DNA of 64,000 bases from Dyadobacter subterraneus (GCF_015221875.1 NZ_JACYGY010000001.1:5000501-5064500); one strand, 5' to 3'; counted from the stretch's first letter, positions 7,197 to 16,837 are shown. The notes: generated from the letters alone by a model not told the origin. A program made the numbers and translations.

Positions 7197-10184
7197 TCAT
7201 TTAATCTTTACCTGATAAAAAGCACTCCGGCCGGTGATAAAAAGCGTATTTTTATTTTCACCGCCAAAAGTTAAAGTTGCCGGTCTCTCAGGCACTTCAA
7301 TTTCACCAATCAGTTTTCCTTCTTTATTGTAAATATAAATCTGGCCGTCAGCTATATACACATTCCCATCCTGATCAACTGCCGAACAAAATTCTCCTCT
7401 TTCTGCAAAAATTTGTGGATTTGATAAATAGCCTTCCTGACCAACCGTAAGTTTTACAGTCCGCTTAATATATTCATCTGTTGCATAAATTTCTTTTCCC
7501 GGATAACCTTCCACCAAAGAATTAGATCGTGCCAGGTCATAAACTACGGGAATAATTATTACGCCATCGGGTGCAACAAAAGCTTCTTTAAAATGATTTG
7601 TACTTACTTTATTGAAATCACCGGAATCCCGTCTTCTGTTCGAAGGATTAAGTGTTTTCCGGATATTCTTAATATTTTCAACCGGTATTTTTTTCAACAA
7701 CTGAATTGTTTCTTCCGGATTCTTCGGATCCATTGAATAAACCAGAGTACCAAATCCCGAATTTCCCCAGCCACTATATGAAGTTCCGGCAGCATCCGGC
7801 ATGACGGGAAAAACTTCCGGCTCTCCGGCAATCAAATAACCCGGACGTGGTATGTATTTAAAAACGACCAATAAATTATCCTTTGTATCACAAGCCAGCG
7901 AAAGCGGTTCCCAGGGAAAATCTGCAATAAGACTCAGAGATTTTGTCTCAACCGACCACTTATAAATCCGCCGCATTCTCGATTCACTAAAATAAATGTT
8001 GCCTTTGCTATCATGACAAATACCATCTGCAAATTCAAAGCCTTTTACAAGCTGGCGTATCTTTCCGATTGAGTCAACAGATTCTTTCTGTCTTGGTAAA
8101 TTTCCACTTATCAATAGCCGGTTAAATTCCCACGGCCTTACCTCAATGTCGGAATTGATATCATACAAAGGTATCGTGCTGGTATATTTTGTCTGGCTAT
8201 AATGATGGACGTTTAGGAATTCGACGTTTTTATTTCCCCAGCTTCTGACTGAATACGCAGCCGGCGTGTTAACCCTGATTACACGAAACATATAGAGATT
8301 GGCAAAAACCATATTTTCGCAGTTTTCAATTTCAAGTGGCTGACAATCTGAACTTTCCTTACTTTCTTCTTCAAGCTGTAAAGCATAAACTTTCCAGTTT
8401 GATACATTTTTGAACCGTACTTCATTACGCACATGATGCTCAACGGATAACGCATAGACCCTCCCAGGTGTGGCGGTATTGGAAATGTAAGCCCCGGAAG
8501 TAGCAAAAGTACTGGCCGACCAGATGTTCTTAAAAGTCCCTCCTCCCCCGTTTGTTATCCATAAACTCCAATATTGACTATCCCACGCAGATTGTTCGTC
8601 GCTGTAAGAAGACGATTTATTCCAGATCGAATTGGGCCGTTCAATTGTACCATGACCACCCAAAAATTTCACATCATTTACGTAAGAATTGGCGTTGGCC
8701 ATCCATTTACAGCCTACTGCACGAGGATTAAGGGCACCCGTTGAAAGGCCGATTCCTGTCAAAATATTAAATCCGCCTTCGGAAGATTCCAATAAAGGTT
8801 TCGGTCCGCCGAAGCTTCCAAAAGCCTCGGTATTATCCTGCAAAATAAACTGTGTAGCAATCGGGCTCAGTCCGATTAAAACTGAATTAGGTTTTAATTT
8901 GATTGTTTCCGTAACCCGGTACCAGCCTTGCGGTACATAAATATTTGGATTTTTATCAATTGCATCCTGAATCGCTTTGGTATCATCCGTAATTCCATCA
9001 CCTTTCGCACCGAGGGATTTCAGATTGACCCAGCTTTTCATATCCGGAAAATCCGGAATATCTTTCTTTACAGGAACGGGAAGTGATTTTAAGGTTTCAA
9101 ATTCCCGGATTGTTCCAAATTCAGGCTTTTTACCTAAATCGGCAATTTGTAAACCATGATTAAAATTCTTGATCCTGTATATATTTCCTTCTCCCGAAAT
9201 CGAATTTTTACTATGAGGATAACTGACCAGAACCGGTACCTTACTACAACTGACATTACGTAAACTGATCTGTGTATAAGCATTATTTTCATCACTGATA
9301 ATCAGTGCCGGGCCGGAAATATTTTCAAAACGGCTATCTTCAATAAAAAGCTTTTCGTAAAAGTTCTCAAAGACTTCAATGACAGTCGGCACATTTTTTA
9401 CCGTCATCCGAATAATGGTCAAGCCGCCTTCCCTTGATTTAATTGCTGCTTTCCGCTGACCTTCAAAATAGGTATCAACCATCATAAATTGCCAGCCAGG
9501 CGATGGTTTGGTTGTGAGAATCCCATATTCTCCACCGAAAAATCTGACATCTTCCATTTCATTGCCTGCGTCAAAAATGCCAGCTTTCCCGTTACCAACA
9601 TGAATATCAACATGTTCAATAAAACTGTGCTGGGCAAAGTGTGTTCTTAAAGCAACTGCAAAGGGATTTCCGTCTTCAATTCTGAAATCAATATTTGAAA
9701 TAGAACTATAAAAAGTGCTCGCACCAGCATCATGGACTGCTTCACCGTCTTTTTTGATGGAAAACGTAAACCAGAACATGTAGTTCGCTTTACCTTTATC
9801 GTCAGTATTTTCCTTTTGAAAACCAGGTGTGTTTTTTCCCAAAACAAATAAGGGACGCCTATTTCCATAGCCAATCAATTTTATGGCGGTAGGAATGTAA
9901 ATGGTTTTACTAATCAGGTAAGTGCCTTCGGGAATAAAAATGATCCCAGAATTGCGGATCGTTTTGAGACTATTGATTGCTTCCTGCAATGCGTCCGAAA
10001 CTTCCATTTTTCCGTCCGCTTTAATCTTAAATTGCTCTTCTGTAAAGTAAACTGCCTCCGGATCTTCCGGTTTGATTTTGTAAAAAGAAACGCTTTCCGT
10101 CGCTTTAAACGTCTTTCCTGCCGACTGGCTGTATCCTGTAACTTGAAATGTTAGTAATAGCAATATTACGATAAAATCTTTCAT
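7197..10184 (-). CDS. Secreted double beta-helix (GH55/pectate-lyase-3-like) protein with C-terminal propeller
   Basis: A 995-residue exported protein with a signal peptide at residues 1-20 ending GYSQ. Two pectate-lyase-3/GH55-type beta-helix domains follow. The first is at about 55-370 (SGIIFIPEGTYLISKTIYIP); the second is at about 390-690 (SLGAKGDGITDDTKAIQDAI, then IYVPQGWYRVTETIKL). This tandem layout is typical of GH55 exo-beta-1,3-glucanases. The C-terminal 300 residues resemble an SMP-30/NHL propeller (FADGICHDSKGNIYFSE, AVDQDGNVYIADGQIYIYN). It lies downstream of chitinase and ThuA genes on the same strand, separated by a hairpin. A role in extracellular glycan breakdown is inferred; the substrate is uncertain. 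Confidence 0.75.
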   Translation of the reverse strand: MKDFIVILLLLTFQVTGYSQSAGKTFKATESVSFYKIKPEDPEAVYFTEEQFKIKADGKMEVSDALQEAINSLKTIRNSGIIFIPEGTYLISKTIYIPTAIKLIGYGNRRPLFVLGKNTPGFQKENTDDKGKANYMFWFTFSIKKDGEAVHDAGASTFYSSISNIDFRIEDGNPFAVALRTHFAQHSFIEHVDIHVGNGKAGIFDAGNEMEDVRFFGGEYGILTTKPSPGWQFMMVDTYFEGQRKAAIKSREGGLTIIRMTVKNVPTVIEVFENFYEKLFIEDSRFENISGPALIISDENNAYTQISLRNVSCSKVPVLVSYPHSKNSISGEGNIYRIKNFNHGLQIADLGKKPEFGTIREFETLKSLPVPVKKDIPDFPDMKSWVNLKSLGAKGDGITDDTKAIQDAIDKNPNIYVPQGWYRVTETIKLKPNSVLIGLSPIATQFILQDNTEAFGSFGGPKPLLESSEGGFNILTGIGLSTGALNPRAVGCKWMANANSYVNDVKFLGGHGTIERPNSIWNKSSSYSDEQSAWDSQYWSLWITNGGGGTFKNIWSASTFATSGAYISNTATPGRVYALSVEHHVRNEVRFKNVSNWKVYALQLEEESKESSDCQPLEIENCENMVFANLYMFRVIRVNTPAAYSVRSWGNKNVEFLNVHHYSQTKYTSTIPLYDINSDIEVRPWEFNRLLISGNLPRQKESVDSIGKIRQLVKGFEFADGICHDSKGNIYFSESRMRRIYKWSVETKSLSLIADFPWEPLSLACDTKDNLLVVFKYIPRPGYLIAGEPEVFPVMPDAAGTSYSGWGNSGFGTLVYSMDPKNPEETIQLLKKIPVENIKNIRKTLNPSNRRRDSGDFNKVSTNHFKEAFVAPDGVIIIPVVYDLARSNSLVEGYPGKEIYATDEYIKRTVKLTVGQEGYLSNPQIFAERGEFCSAVDQDGNVYIADGQIYIYNKEGKLIGEIEVPERPATLTFGGENKNTLFITGRSAFYQVKIK

Positions 10185-10230
10185 GGTTGGCTAAGGGAAT
10201 TAAAGGAAATCCGAATTTCGGGGCAATAAA

Positions 10231-10292
10231 AAAATTCACCCCTTTGAAATGTTTTCATGTCGATAAAAACAGATTACAAAAGGGTGAATTTT
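10231..10292 (-). terminator. Hairpin downstream of the ThuA gene
   Basis: Arms 10231-10241 and 10282-10292 pair perfectly over 11 bp, extended by four more pairs after one mismatch, with a long loop. On the minus strand it follows the ThuA stop and is followed by a T-rich tract. Confidence 0.6.
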
Positions 10293-10307
10293 ATTAAAGT
10301 TTACTGA

Positions 10308-11090
10308 TTATTTTTTCGCAGCCCAGAAAATAGCATTTTGGAATAGCGTGGTATATGCTTTATTCTCAAACAAATCCGGCGAATGTCCCATGAAAATGTA
10401 AACGTTTTTCGCTGCAATTTTCGGGTTTGTCCAGACTACCGGATGATCACCCATTTTAACTTTTGTCGAATCAGGGATGTAAGTCGATTCATCCACACTG
10501 GCAATGACATGAACGTTTGGTCTAGGGCTTTTATCGTAAGTATACCACTCTTCCGTTTTGACAACAAAAGAAGCAGGAACGCCCTTCATAACCGGATGTT
10601 TCTTGTCCTCAACATTTACTTTTCCGGAAGCAAAAGTGGAAATGTAGTTTTTAAATCTTATCCCACCCATAAAATCGTGAAACCAGTTCCACATCGGATA
10701 GCCGTCAAATTCTCCCAATAAAGTGGCGTGGTGAAAACCGATCCAGCCACCTTTTCCTTCATTAATATATTTTTCAAAAGCAGCTGCCGCTGTCGGCGTC
10801 CAGGCATATGGCGGGAAATCCAGCTGTATAAAAAGCTGGTAATGACTGAGGTATTCCTCATTGATTTTTTCGGTATTCTGAATATAATCAATACTGAAAT
10901 TCTTTTCTTTTGCCAGCTTATCAAGCCAGATTTTTGCCCCTTTGGAATAAGCAATATGATGACCGCCGTTTTCTGCAATCGCCAGCACTTTGAAAGCGGC
11001 AGGTTTTGTTTGGGCAACAGATTTCAGACTAAAAAATACAGTCAGAATATAAAAGAAAAGCGTGAAACCGATTTTCAAAAAAGTTTTCAT
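10308..11090 (-). CDS. Secreted ThuA-like domain protein
   Basis: A 260-residue exported protein with a signal peptide of about 26 residues ending SVAQ. The rest is a ThuA-type (trehalose utilisation, class I glutamine-amidotransferase-like) fold: VLAIAENGGHHIAYSKGAKI, GGWIGFHHATLLGEFDGYPM, a KHPVMKGVP segment and VYIFMGHSPDLF. The biochemical activity of most secreted ThuA homologues in Bacteroidota is unknown; they are common next to sugar-related genes. Only 17 bases separate it from the chitinase stop upstream, so the two are probably co-transcribed. Confidence 0.82.
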   Translation of the reverse strand: MKTFLKIGFTLFFYILTVFFSLKSVAQTKPAAFKVLAIAENGGHHIAYSKGAKIWLDKLAKEKNFSIDYIQNTEKINEEYLSHYQLFIQLDFPPYAWTPTAAAAFEKYINEGKGGWIGFHHATLLGEFDGYPMWNWFHDFMGGIRFKNYISTFASGKVNVEDKKHPVMKGVPASFVVKTEEWYTYDKSPRPNVHVIASVDESTYIPDSTKVKMGDHPVVWTNPKIAAKNVYIFMGHSPDLFENKAYTTLFQNAIFWAAKK

Positions 11091-11107
11091 AGCAAAATCG
11101 GTACGGT

Positions 11108-12274
11108 TTATTTCAGTGATTTGTCAATTTCGTTGAGCAGATAACCCTTTGGATCAGAATTATATTCCCAGAACATTACACCCGCTAATTTATTGTCAAG
11201 CACATACTTACATTTCTCAGCCACCGATTTTTCATCATCATAACCAATAAAAACTTTCGTTTTTTCATTGTACAAATAAGGTGCATGTGCAACGGTATCA
11301 CGATATTCCTTATACCCTTTTTTATTGACCAAACTGTCTTTGATATAAGTATAGCCATCGATGTATTCTTTGGCAACAGAAGTTTCGCCAAGAACGATTT
11401 TTGAATCTTTTCCCAAAGTAAAAGCACGGCCATAAAATGGAATACCCACAACAATTTTACTTGCCGGAACGCCCGCTTTCAGGTATGCTTTCACACCATT
11501 ATCTGTCGAACGGTTTGCTTTAAAACGGTCGGTTGGATATAAGCCTGCGTGATGAACTACCGTATCACCAGAGAATAGATCGTAAGTCATCAAGTTGACG
11601 TAATCAAGATATTCCTGCGCTTTGCCCATTTCAGAATGCGGAATAAATTCCTCCCAACCGGCAACCGCTGTTGTCAAAAGTTTTTTCTGTCCGTCTTCTT
11701 TTTCAAAAATATCAAGCTCTTTTCTGATCGCTTCAAACATCAATGTGAAATTGTGTTTGTCTTCCGGGCGATAAACATTTCCTGAATCACCGGGCATGGC
11801 GGGATATTCCCAATCTATATCGACACCGTCCAGTTTATATTTTTTGATGATTTCAACAGAACTTTTGGCGAATTTCGCTCTTGAACTATCCGTCAGCACA
11901 GCGTCAGAAAAACGTCCGCTCCATGCCCAGCCGCCGATTGAAATCAGGATTTTAAGATCTGGATTGATCTTTTTAAGCAGATTCAGTTTTCTAAAATTTG
12001 TAGAATCCGTTTTTTCATTGGTAAGAAACGCCAGTCCGTTTTCAACATTTACAAAAGCGTAATTGATATGTGTCAGCTTTTTGACATCAATTTTATCTGT
12101 ATCAACCAGGCCATGGAAACCACCAACATATCCGATTACAACCGGTTTGGATTCTTTTGCTTCTTCTTTCTTTTTAGAATCGCAGGAAGTCAATGTGCTG
12201 CTGCTGAAAAAGGCTCCGGCAACCAACACAAGCAAGGCATTTTTGATGTTAAATCTTTTAGAAAAAGGATTCAT
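11108..12274 (-). CDS. GH18 chitinase, lipoprotein
   Basis: 388 residues. The signal peptide ends in the lipobox LTSC at about residue 31, so it is probably anchored in a membrane and surface- or periplasm-exposed. The GH18 TIM barrel follows, with substrate strand ILISIGGWAWSG and the catalytic DGVDIDWE motif (acid Glu at residue 156). Later conserved parts are YVNLMTYDLFSG, VGIPFYGRAF and VMFWEYNSD. It should hydrolyse beta-1,4 N-acetylglucosamine polymers. It is first in a likely operon with the ThuA gene. Confidence 0.92.
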   Translation of the reverse strand: MNPFSKRFNIKNALLVLVAGAFFSSSTLTSCDSKKKEEAKESKPVVIGYVGGFHGLVDTDKIDVKKLTHINYAFVNVENGLAFLTNEKTDSTNFRKLNLLKKINPDLKILISIGGWAWSGRFSDAVLTDSSRAKFAKSSVEIIKKYKLDGVDIDWEYPAMPGDSGNVYRPEDKHNFTLMFEAIRKELDIFEKEDGQKKLLTTAVAGWEEFIPHSEMGKAQEYLDYVNLMTYDLFSGDTVVHHAGLYPTDRFKANRSTDNGVKAYLKAGVPASKIVVGIPFYGRAFTLGKDSKIVLGETSVAKEYIDGYTYIKDSLVNKKGYKEYRDTVAHAPYLYNEKTKVFIGYDDEKSVAEKCKYVLDNKLAGVMFWEYNSDPKGYLLNEIDKSLK

Positions 12275-12421
12275 TTGTACGGGTTTAGAAAATGTTATTT
12301 AAAAGAAAATGCTTTTGGGTTTTGTTGAAATCAAAAAAGCAGAACCCAAATTAAAGAAAAAACAACGATAATATTTGACGTTGTCTACTACGCCAGTCAG
12401 TAGTAATAATTTATACTTTTA

Positions 12422-13315
12422 TTAATGATGACCGTAATTCTTTTCGCCGGCTGTCACCGCCACGGCAAGTATATTTTGTTTAGGCGGCAGGGGACAAGTG
12501 GCATAAGGTGTGAAAGCGCAAGGCGGATTATAGGCTTTGTTGAAATCCAGTGAAACATACCCATCTGCATCAGGTTTACTGGTATAGACAAATCGTCCAC
12601 CACCGTACGTTTCTTTTTTGTTTGTTTTGTCGCCAAACAAAATGAAAAAACTATCACCTTCGCTCAACGCATCTAGACGGTATTCTTTGCTTTTCACATT
12701 AAAAACCAACACACCCGGAGATTCCTGCTCGCTAAGTCTTCCTGTCACATCAAGTATCGAAATTTTTCTACCAACTGTTGGTTCAAATTTTGCTTTTATC
12801 TTCCATTGTTCCGCTATTGGGAAACTTTCTATTCCCTTAAATTCTTTGAGATAAGGGCTATCCAAATCTTTTAAACGGATGGCATATTTTTCACCACGTT
12901 TGATCACAAACCATCTTAAAGTTTTGTGTTTAAGCACAATTTCCTGGTCCGAGGGAAAAATTGTTAGTTTAGTTACCAACTGATCATTCGCATAAATCTC
13001 AGCATCCGGTTTAGCAATTAGCGTAACCTTGCCATTTTCTAATATGAATTCTCCCAGGTTTGCAGGGCTTCTATCCGAAGGAAAGATGAATTTATTTGCA
13101 GCATCGCTACCAAAAGTATTTCTACCTTCATCCAGCCAGAACAGACCGGCGAGATTTAAATAACCCTGTTCTGATTTAAGTTCAATTATCCTCTCCTTGC
13201 GCCATTCCTTTATCTTATTTTCATAGTCAGAATCATTGATGAAACTAAACAGACAAAAGCCAAGTAAAACGGCTGGAATAACTTTGACAAACCGAAATAT
13301 CATATTATAATTCAT
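12422..13315 (-). CDS. DUF1684 family protein
   Basis: A 297-residue protein with an N-terminal hydrophobic signal (FVKVIPAVLLGFCLFSF). The DUF1684 hallmarks are WRKERIIELKSEQGYLNLAGL near the start of the mature part and NPPCAFTPYATCPLPP close to the C-terminus. The domain is beta-rich and has no established enzymatic role. A -7 box TATATTTG is at 13336-13343 on the minus strand, about 20 bases before the start. It is separate from the chitinase operon by 147 bases that include a small TACTAC/GTAGTA hairpin. Confidence 0.85.
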   Translation of the reverse strand: MNYNMIFRFVKVIPAVLLGFCLFSFINDSDYENKIKEWRKERIIELKSEQGYLNLAGLFWLDEGRNTFGSDAANKFIFPSDRSPANLGEFILENGKVTLIAKPDAEIYANDQLVTKLTIFPSDQEIVLKHKTLRWFVIKRGEKYAIRLKDLDSPYLKEFKGIESFPIAEQWKIKAKFEPTVGRKISILDVTGRLSEQESPGVLVFNVKSKEYRLDALSEGDSFFILFGDKTNKKETYGGGRFVYTSKPDADGYVSLDFNKAYNPPCAFTPYATCPLPPKQNILAVAVTAGEKNYGHH

Positions 13316-13335
13316 AAAATCAATCGTATTATATT

Positions 13336-13343
13336 CAAATATA
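13336..13343 (-). promoter_or_regulatory. Candidate -7 box of the DUF1684 gene
   Basis: On the minus strand this reads TATATTTG, matching TAnnTTTG, 20 bases upstream of the ATG. No good -33 element was seen. Confidence 0.4.
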
Positions 13344-13451
13344 AGAACTTAAAAATTTGTAAATCAGGATGTAAAACGCTTTTTATTTGTGAACAGATTT
13401 TATATAGTATATTAATTATATAGACTTTATATTTTATTAAAAATAAGTGTG

Positions 13452-13459
13452 TAATTTTG
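13452..13459 (+). promoter_or_regulatory. Candidate -7 box of the zinc-ribbon gene
   Basis: TAATTTTG matches TAnnTTTG, 31 bases before the ATG at 13491. This supports the ATG over the GTG at 13467, which would leave almost no leader. Confidence 0.4.
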
Positions 13460-13490
13460 GCTCATAGTGATAACTGGAATTAGAAAAACT

Positions 13491-13922
13491 ATGCTGTCAA
13501 AAGATCTCATCGATGCATATAAAAGTGAAGAACTCTCTACTGAGGCTTTTAAGGAATATAGATTAAGAAAAGGTGTTGTGTGTAAAAAATGTGGCAGCAA
13601 AGATCATTACTGGCTGTCTTCAAAACATCAGTTTCAATGTAAGAAATGCCGATTTCGCACTACTTTACAAAGTGGGACATTACTTGAAGGAAGCAAATTG
13701 CCGGTTTCCTACTTTTTTATTGCCTTACATTTATTGATCAAAAAAGGGAATGATCTCAAAATAGAAGAATTTCAACAGCAAACCGGGCATAAATACAGCG
13801 AACCATTATACGACTTTCTAAAAAAGATAAAACTCTATCTGAAAACAAATGATCAGAATTCTATTTTAATCGATTTTATCGAAGTTGTGAATGAAAACTT
13901 CATTTTGCAAAAAGCCGGATAA
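13491..13922 (+). CDS. Stand-alone IS1595-type zinc-ribbon protein
   Basis: 143 residues from ATG 13491 (an in-frame GTG at 13467 would add 8). It carries a zinc ribbon, VCKKCGSKDHYWLS then FQCKKCRFRTT (two CxxC pairs), followed by SGTLLEGSKLPVSYFFIALH. This is the N-terminal module of IS1595/ISXO2 transposases. The DDE catalytic domain that normally follows is absent, and the reading frame ends cleanly at a terminator. No terminal inverted repeats were seen. It is either a domesticated DNA-binding protein or a shortened transposase relic; its own promoter and terminator favour the first. Confidence 0.7.
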   Translation: MLSKDLIDAYKSEELSTEAFKEYRLRKGVVCKKCGSKDHYWLSSKHQFQCKKCRFRTTLQSGTLLEGSKLPVSYFFIALHLLIKKGNDLKIEEFQQQTGHKYSEPLYDFLKKIKLYLKTNDQNSILIDFIEVVNENFILQKAG

Positions 13923-13937
13923 CGCTTATCCGGCTTT
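13911..13937. terminator. Bidirectional terminator
   Basis: A 12-bp stem AAAGCCGGATAA (13911-13922) pairing with 13926-13937, tiny loop, A/T tracts outside. It serves the zinc-ribbon gene (plus) and the cyanophycinase-like gene (minus). Confidence 0.85.
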
Positions 13938-13950
13938 CTGAATTTTCTTT

Positions 13951-14838
13951 TTATTGAATGACTTTTCGTTCTTTCAAATCATATTTCTGACCTTGTTTCA
14001 AAAAGAAAAATTGTCCCTGATAGTTCGTTTCAGGACCATTTCCGTCTGAGAACTTTCTTTCTCTTTTTGCTACAATCGTATTATAATCATAAACGGCAAC
14101 ATAAGATCTTCCAACGACTTCAAATATATCTTTCTGTACCACGATGGCCGTTGCTTCATCCAAACCAATACCAATGATTTCCGGAGACTGACGAATAAAT
14201 TCTATCAAATCAAATTGTCTGTTCCTGCGTAACAAGTGTTGATCAATGGCAGAATTTTTCAAAAATCCGAGTCCCTGCGTATGATCACCAATTAATATAT
14301 GCGCACCTTTTGTATCGCCTCTCCAAAGAAACGATCCCTGAATACTGGCCCCCGCAGATGTACCGGAAATGACACCGCCACGTTGCAGAACTTCCTGAAA
14401 TGCCTTATGTGTTAGTGTGTTCAAATACGAATCTGCAATTCTCCATTGCCTACCTCCAACAAAATAGATGCCGGTCGCTGCCTTGATTGGGGCAACAAAT
14501 TTTTCGCTGTTTGCCTCGGTTAAACTGCTGGTATGCAGCAATGTAACATTTTTAATACCCGTCTCTCTTTTCACCAGATCAACTGCATCCATTTTATAAA
14601 AACCAGAATCACCAGCCGCGGCAGTGATCACTACGATTCTGGCTTTGTCTTTTCCACCAGCGAGCTCAGTAAATTTGTTCCAGATTTCAGGTGTTGCTCC
14701 ACCTCCCCCGATAATGATCAAAGATCCTTTTTCAGGTCCGTGTCGGGTAGGTGTTTCCTTAATGGTGATAGGTGTCTGTGAAAAGGACCGGGCTGAGAAA
14801 AACAGCAAAAATCCGAACAGGTAAATATTTCTTTTCAT
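13951..14838 (-). CDS. Secreted cyanophycinase-like peptidase (family S51)
   Basis: A 295-residue exported protein with signal peptide MKRNIYLFGFLLFFSARSFS. S51 hallmarks are GSLIIIGGGGATPEIW, a FVGGRQWRIAD segment, the nucleophile elbow GGVISGTSAGAS, and HILIGDHTQGLGFL. Cyanophycinases cleave beta-linked Asp-Arg dipeptides from cyanophycin; related secreted members may act on other isoaspartyl peptides. It lies two bases after the upstream secreted protein gene on the same strand, so the two are co-transcribed. Confidence 0.82.
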   Translation of the reverse strand: MKRNIYLFGFLLFFSARSFSQTPITIKETPTRHGPEKGSLIIIGGGGATPEIWNKFTELAGGKDKARIVVITAAAGDSGFYKMDAVDLVKRETGIKNVTLLHTSSLTEANSEKFVAPIKAATGIYFVGGRQWRIADSYLNTLTHKAFQEVLQRGGVISGTSAGASIQGSFLWRGDTKGAHILIGDHTQGLGFLKNSAIDQHLLRRNRQFDLIEFIRQSPEIIGIGLDEATAIVVQKDIFEVVGRSYVAVYDYNTIVAKRERKFSDGNGPETNYQGQFFFLKQGQKYDLKERKVIQ

Positions 14839-14840
14839 GA

Positions 14841-15611
14841 TTACTGAATTACAAAATTAATTCTATCCACTCCTGTGTTTTTTGTAATCTTATCATAGCC
14901 ATAAACCTGAACTTCGTACATCCCGATCGCATTCACATCCAGTATTCCTTCAAAAATATTGTCAACCGGCGTTATACCTAGATTCAGATCTTTGTATTTA
15001 ACACCATCTTTTTTCACGATTGCCTTCACCTCAATCTGCTCCGAATCCCAGACACCACCTTTTATTATGGCACAGCCGCAAAGCATAGTCAGGTTAATTT
15101 TGATCTTCACCTTTTTCTCCGCCATTTTTTCCAGAATCAAAATCCTGTGTGTCTGCGGTTCCAGGATATCCAAAATAAAACCAGGCATATCCAATACAAT
15201 TCCTTCCTCATCAATATTTTTACCAGGAATTAACCAAAGCTGCATGCTTGCTTTTATGGCAGAACTTTTTCTATTCACCGGCGCAATTACTTCAACAGTT
15301 ACAAATGTCGGTTCGTCAATATTGATGGTAGCTTCAAACTTGGCAGTTTTATCATCCGTCAGGCGATCATTTCTTTTATGAGGGGTTTTTAGAATAAGAC
15401 CTGTATTTCCGGAAGCACCAGTTGTCAATCCTTTTGCAAGAATTTCTCCTGTCAAATCATTTTTTACAACGACATAAGCACCACCAATCCCAGTGCCGAT
15501 AAACTTCGCATCCTTCGCTTTGGCGCGTATAACTAATTTGGTTGGTTGGGCAATACCACAAAGAGACAGCAAAGACAGATTGATGACTAGAAGAATTCTA
15601 CTGAATTTCAT
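14841..15611 (-). CDS. Secreted hypothetical protein, beta-rich
   Basis: 257 residues from the ATG at 15611, where a clear signal peptide begins (MKFSRILLVINLSLLSLCGI, then AQ). A longer upstream reading adds 20 residues that spoil the signal. The mature protein has Ig/transthyretin-like beta segments (GGAYVVVKNDLTGEILAKGL, FVTVEVIAPVNRKSS, MYEVQVYGYDKITKNTGVD) and a CGC turn near residue 195. No catalytic motif was recognised. Its stop almost abuts the cyanophycinase-like start, so a joint role is likely, but the function is unknown. Confidence 0.7.
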   Translation of the reverse strand: MKFSRILLVINLSLLSLCGIAQPTKLVIRAKAKDAKFIGTGIGGAYVVVKNDLTGEILAKGLTTGASGNTGLILKTPHKRNDRLTDDKTAKFEATINIDEPTFVTVEVIAPVNRKSSAIKASMQLWLIPGKNIDEEGIVLDMPGFILDILEPQTHRILILEKMAEKKVKIKINLTMLCGCAIIKGGVWDSEQIEVKAIVKKDGVKYKDLNLGITPVDNIFEGILDVNAIGMYEVQVYGYDKITKNTGVDRINFVIQ

Positions 15612-15797
15612 TTTACGGTTAGGTAGGATAAAAGATGTATTTCGATGTGGCGTCGTGATAAAAATACACATTTCATTTTTGTTTACTCATTACAGCAACG
15701 CTTTCTGTCTTATATCATATTCTTTCCTTTTTTACTGAAATACAGCATAGAATTTTGTCTATTTTTCAACAAATTATTTAATCAAAAATGAAAGATT

Positions 15798-16622
15798 TTA
15801 CTGTTTGTTTCCAATAGAAATCCCAAAGGTAATTCTTGAATCATCCCGCTTCCTGGTAGCCTCCACAACACTTTCATAGGAATTTTCAAAACTGGTTCTT
15901 AACACCACCCATTTGTTGACTGGAAATTCGAGTGAAATAACGGTATTCCATCTCAAATTAGAAATATCCGTGATGGCAGGTTGCACATAAGTTATATGAT
16001 TAATTCGGAAACGGTCCTTGGCAAACGAATGTTTTCCCTTAACCCGAAAAGAATTTCGCTGGATTCCGATTGTTGGCAACTCTCGAAAATTGGTTGATTC
16101 ATGAACAATGGCGTTTGTTAAAACCAACCTGTTTTTACTGGAATTAAGCACACGATAACCAATACCTGCACCCGCCAAAACCCGAAGTGTAATTCCACGT
16201 AAATTACTCGTTTCCAAATTACCCAAAGCAAAAACATATGTTTTTCTTTTCTTGAAAACATCTACAAATAAATCGACATAAGAATCTCTTTCGGCAAGAA
16301 TACCGTTTTGTTTTCCATAGGTAAACCGCGGATTTGATGCAATGGAAATAACCGGACCCGTCGCCACAATTTCTGCACGTAAAACCATCAAGGTCCGGTT
16401 TACATTACCTCGGGTAAAATTTCCGTCGCCGATAAACCGATACGTTAATGTATCCAGTTTTAAATAATCAGGCTTTTTTAGCGAATCCGGCAATATCATT
16501 TTTACGGAATCGGAAACAGAAGAACTATCCCGGACCGTCTGTTGAGCGTAAGAAAAAGTATTTGAAAGTGTCAAAGAATAAAGAATCAATCCGGAAAACA
16601 GGCTGGAAATTATTTTTTTCAT
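15798..16622 (-). CDS. DUF481-like outer-membrane beta-barrel protein
   Basis: 274 residues from ATG 16622, giving a proper signal peptide (MKKIISSLFSGLILYSLTLS). A Ser/Asp-rich stretch is followed by alternating beta strands. FIGDGNFTRGNVNRTLMVLR, VLAGAGIGYRVL and a C-terminal strand pattern ending ITFGISIGNKQ resemble DUF481 (YdiY, 'salt-induced outer membrane protein'). The role of the family is unclear. It appears monocistronic. Confidence 0.68.
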   Translation of the reverse strand: MKKIISSLFSGLILYSLTLSNTFSYAQQTVRDSSSVSDSVKMILPDSLKKPDYLKLDTLTYRFIGDGNFTRGNVNRTLMVLRAEIVATGPVISIASNPRFTYGKQNGILAERDSYVDLFVDVFKKRKTYVFALGNLETSNLRGITLRVLAGAGIGYRVLNSSKNRLVLTNAIVHESTNFRELPTIGIQRNSFRVKGKHSFAKDRFRINHITYVQPAITDISNLRWNTVISLEFPVNKWVVLRTSFENSYESVVEATRKRDDSRITFGISIGNKQ

Positions 16623-16837
16623 AAGGTGATTTTTACTGAACGCAATTGCCGAAAGTTCCAAAAAATTATTCCCATACTATGAATGAAGTCAATAATTTGG
16701 ATTATTATCTTCTTTTGATTCGAAAATATCAAGTCAATTCCAACCAGAAATATGAGCACTTTTCTCTAAAATAAGGTTATTTTCACCATCCGAAATCAAA
16801 ATTCAGGATATAATTAATCCCCAGAAGTCAGAATAAA

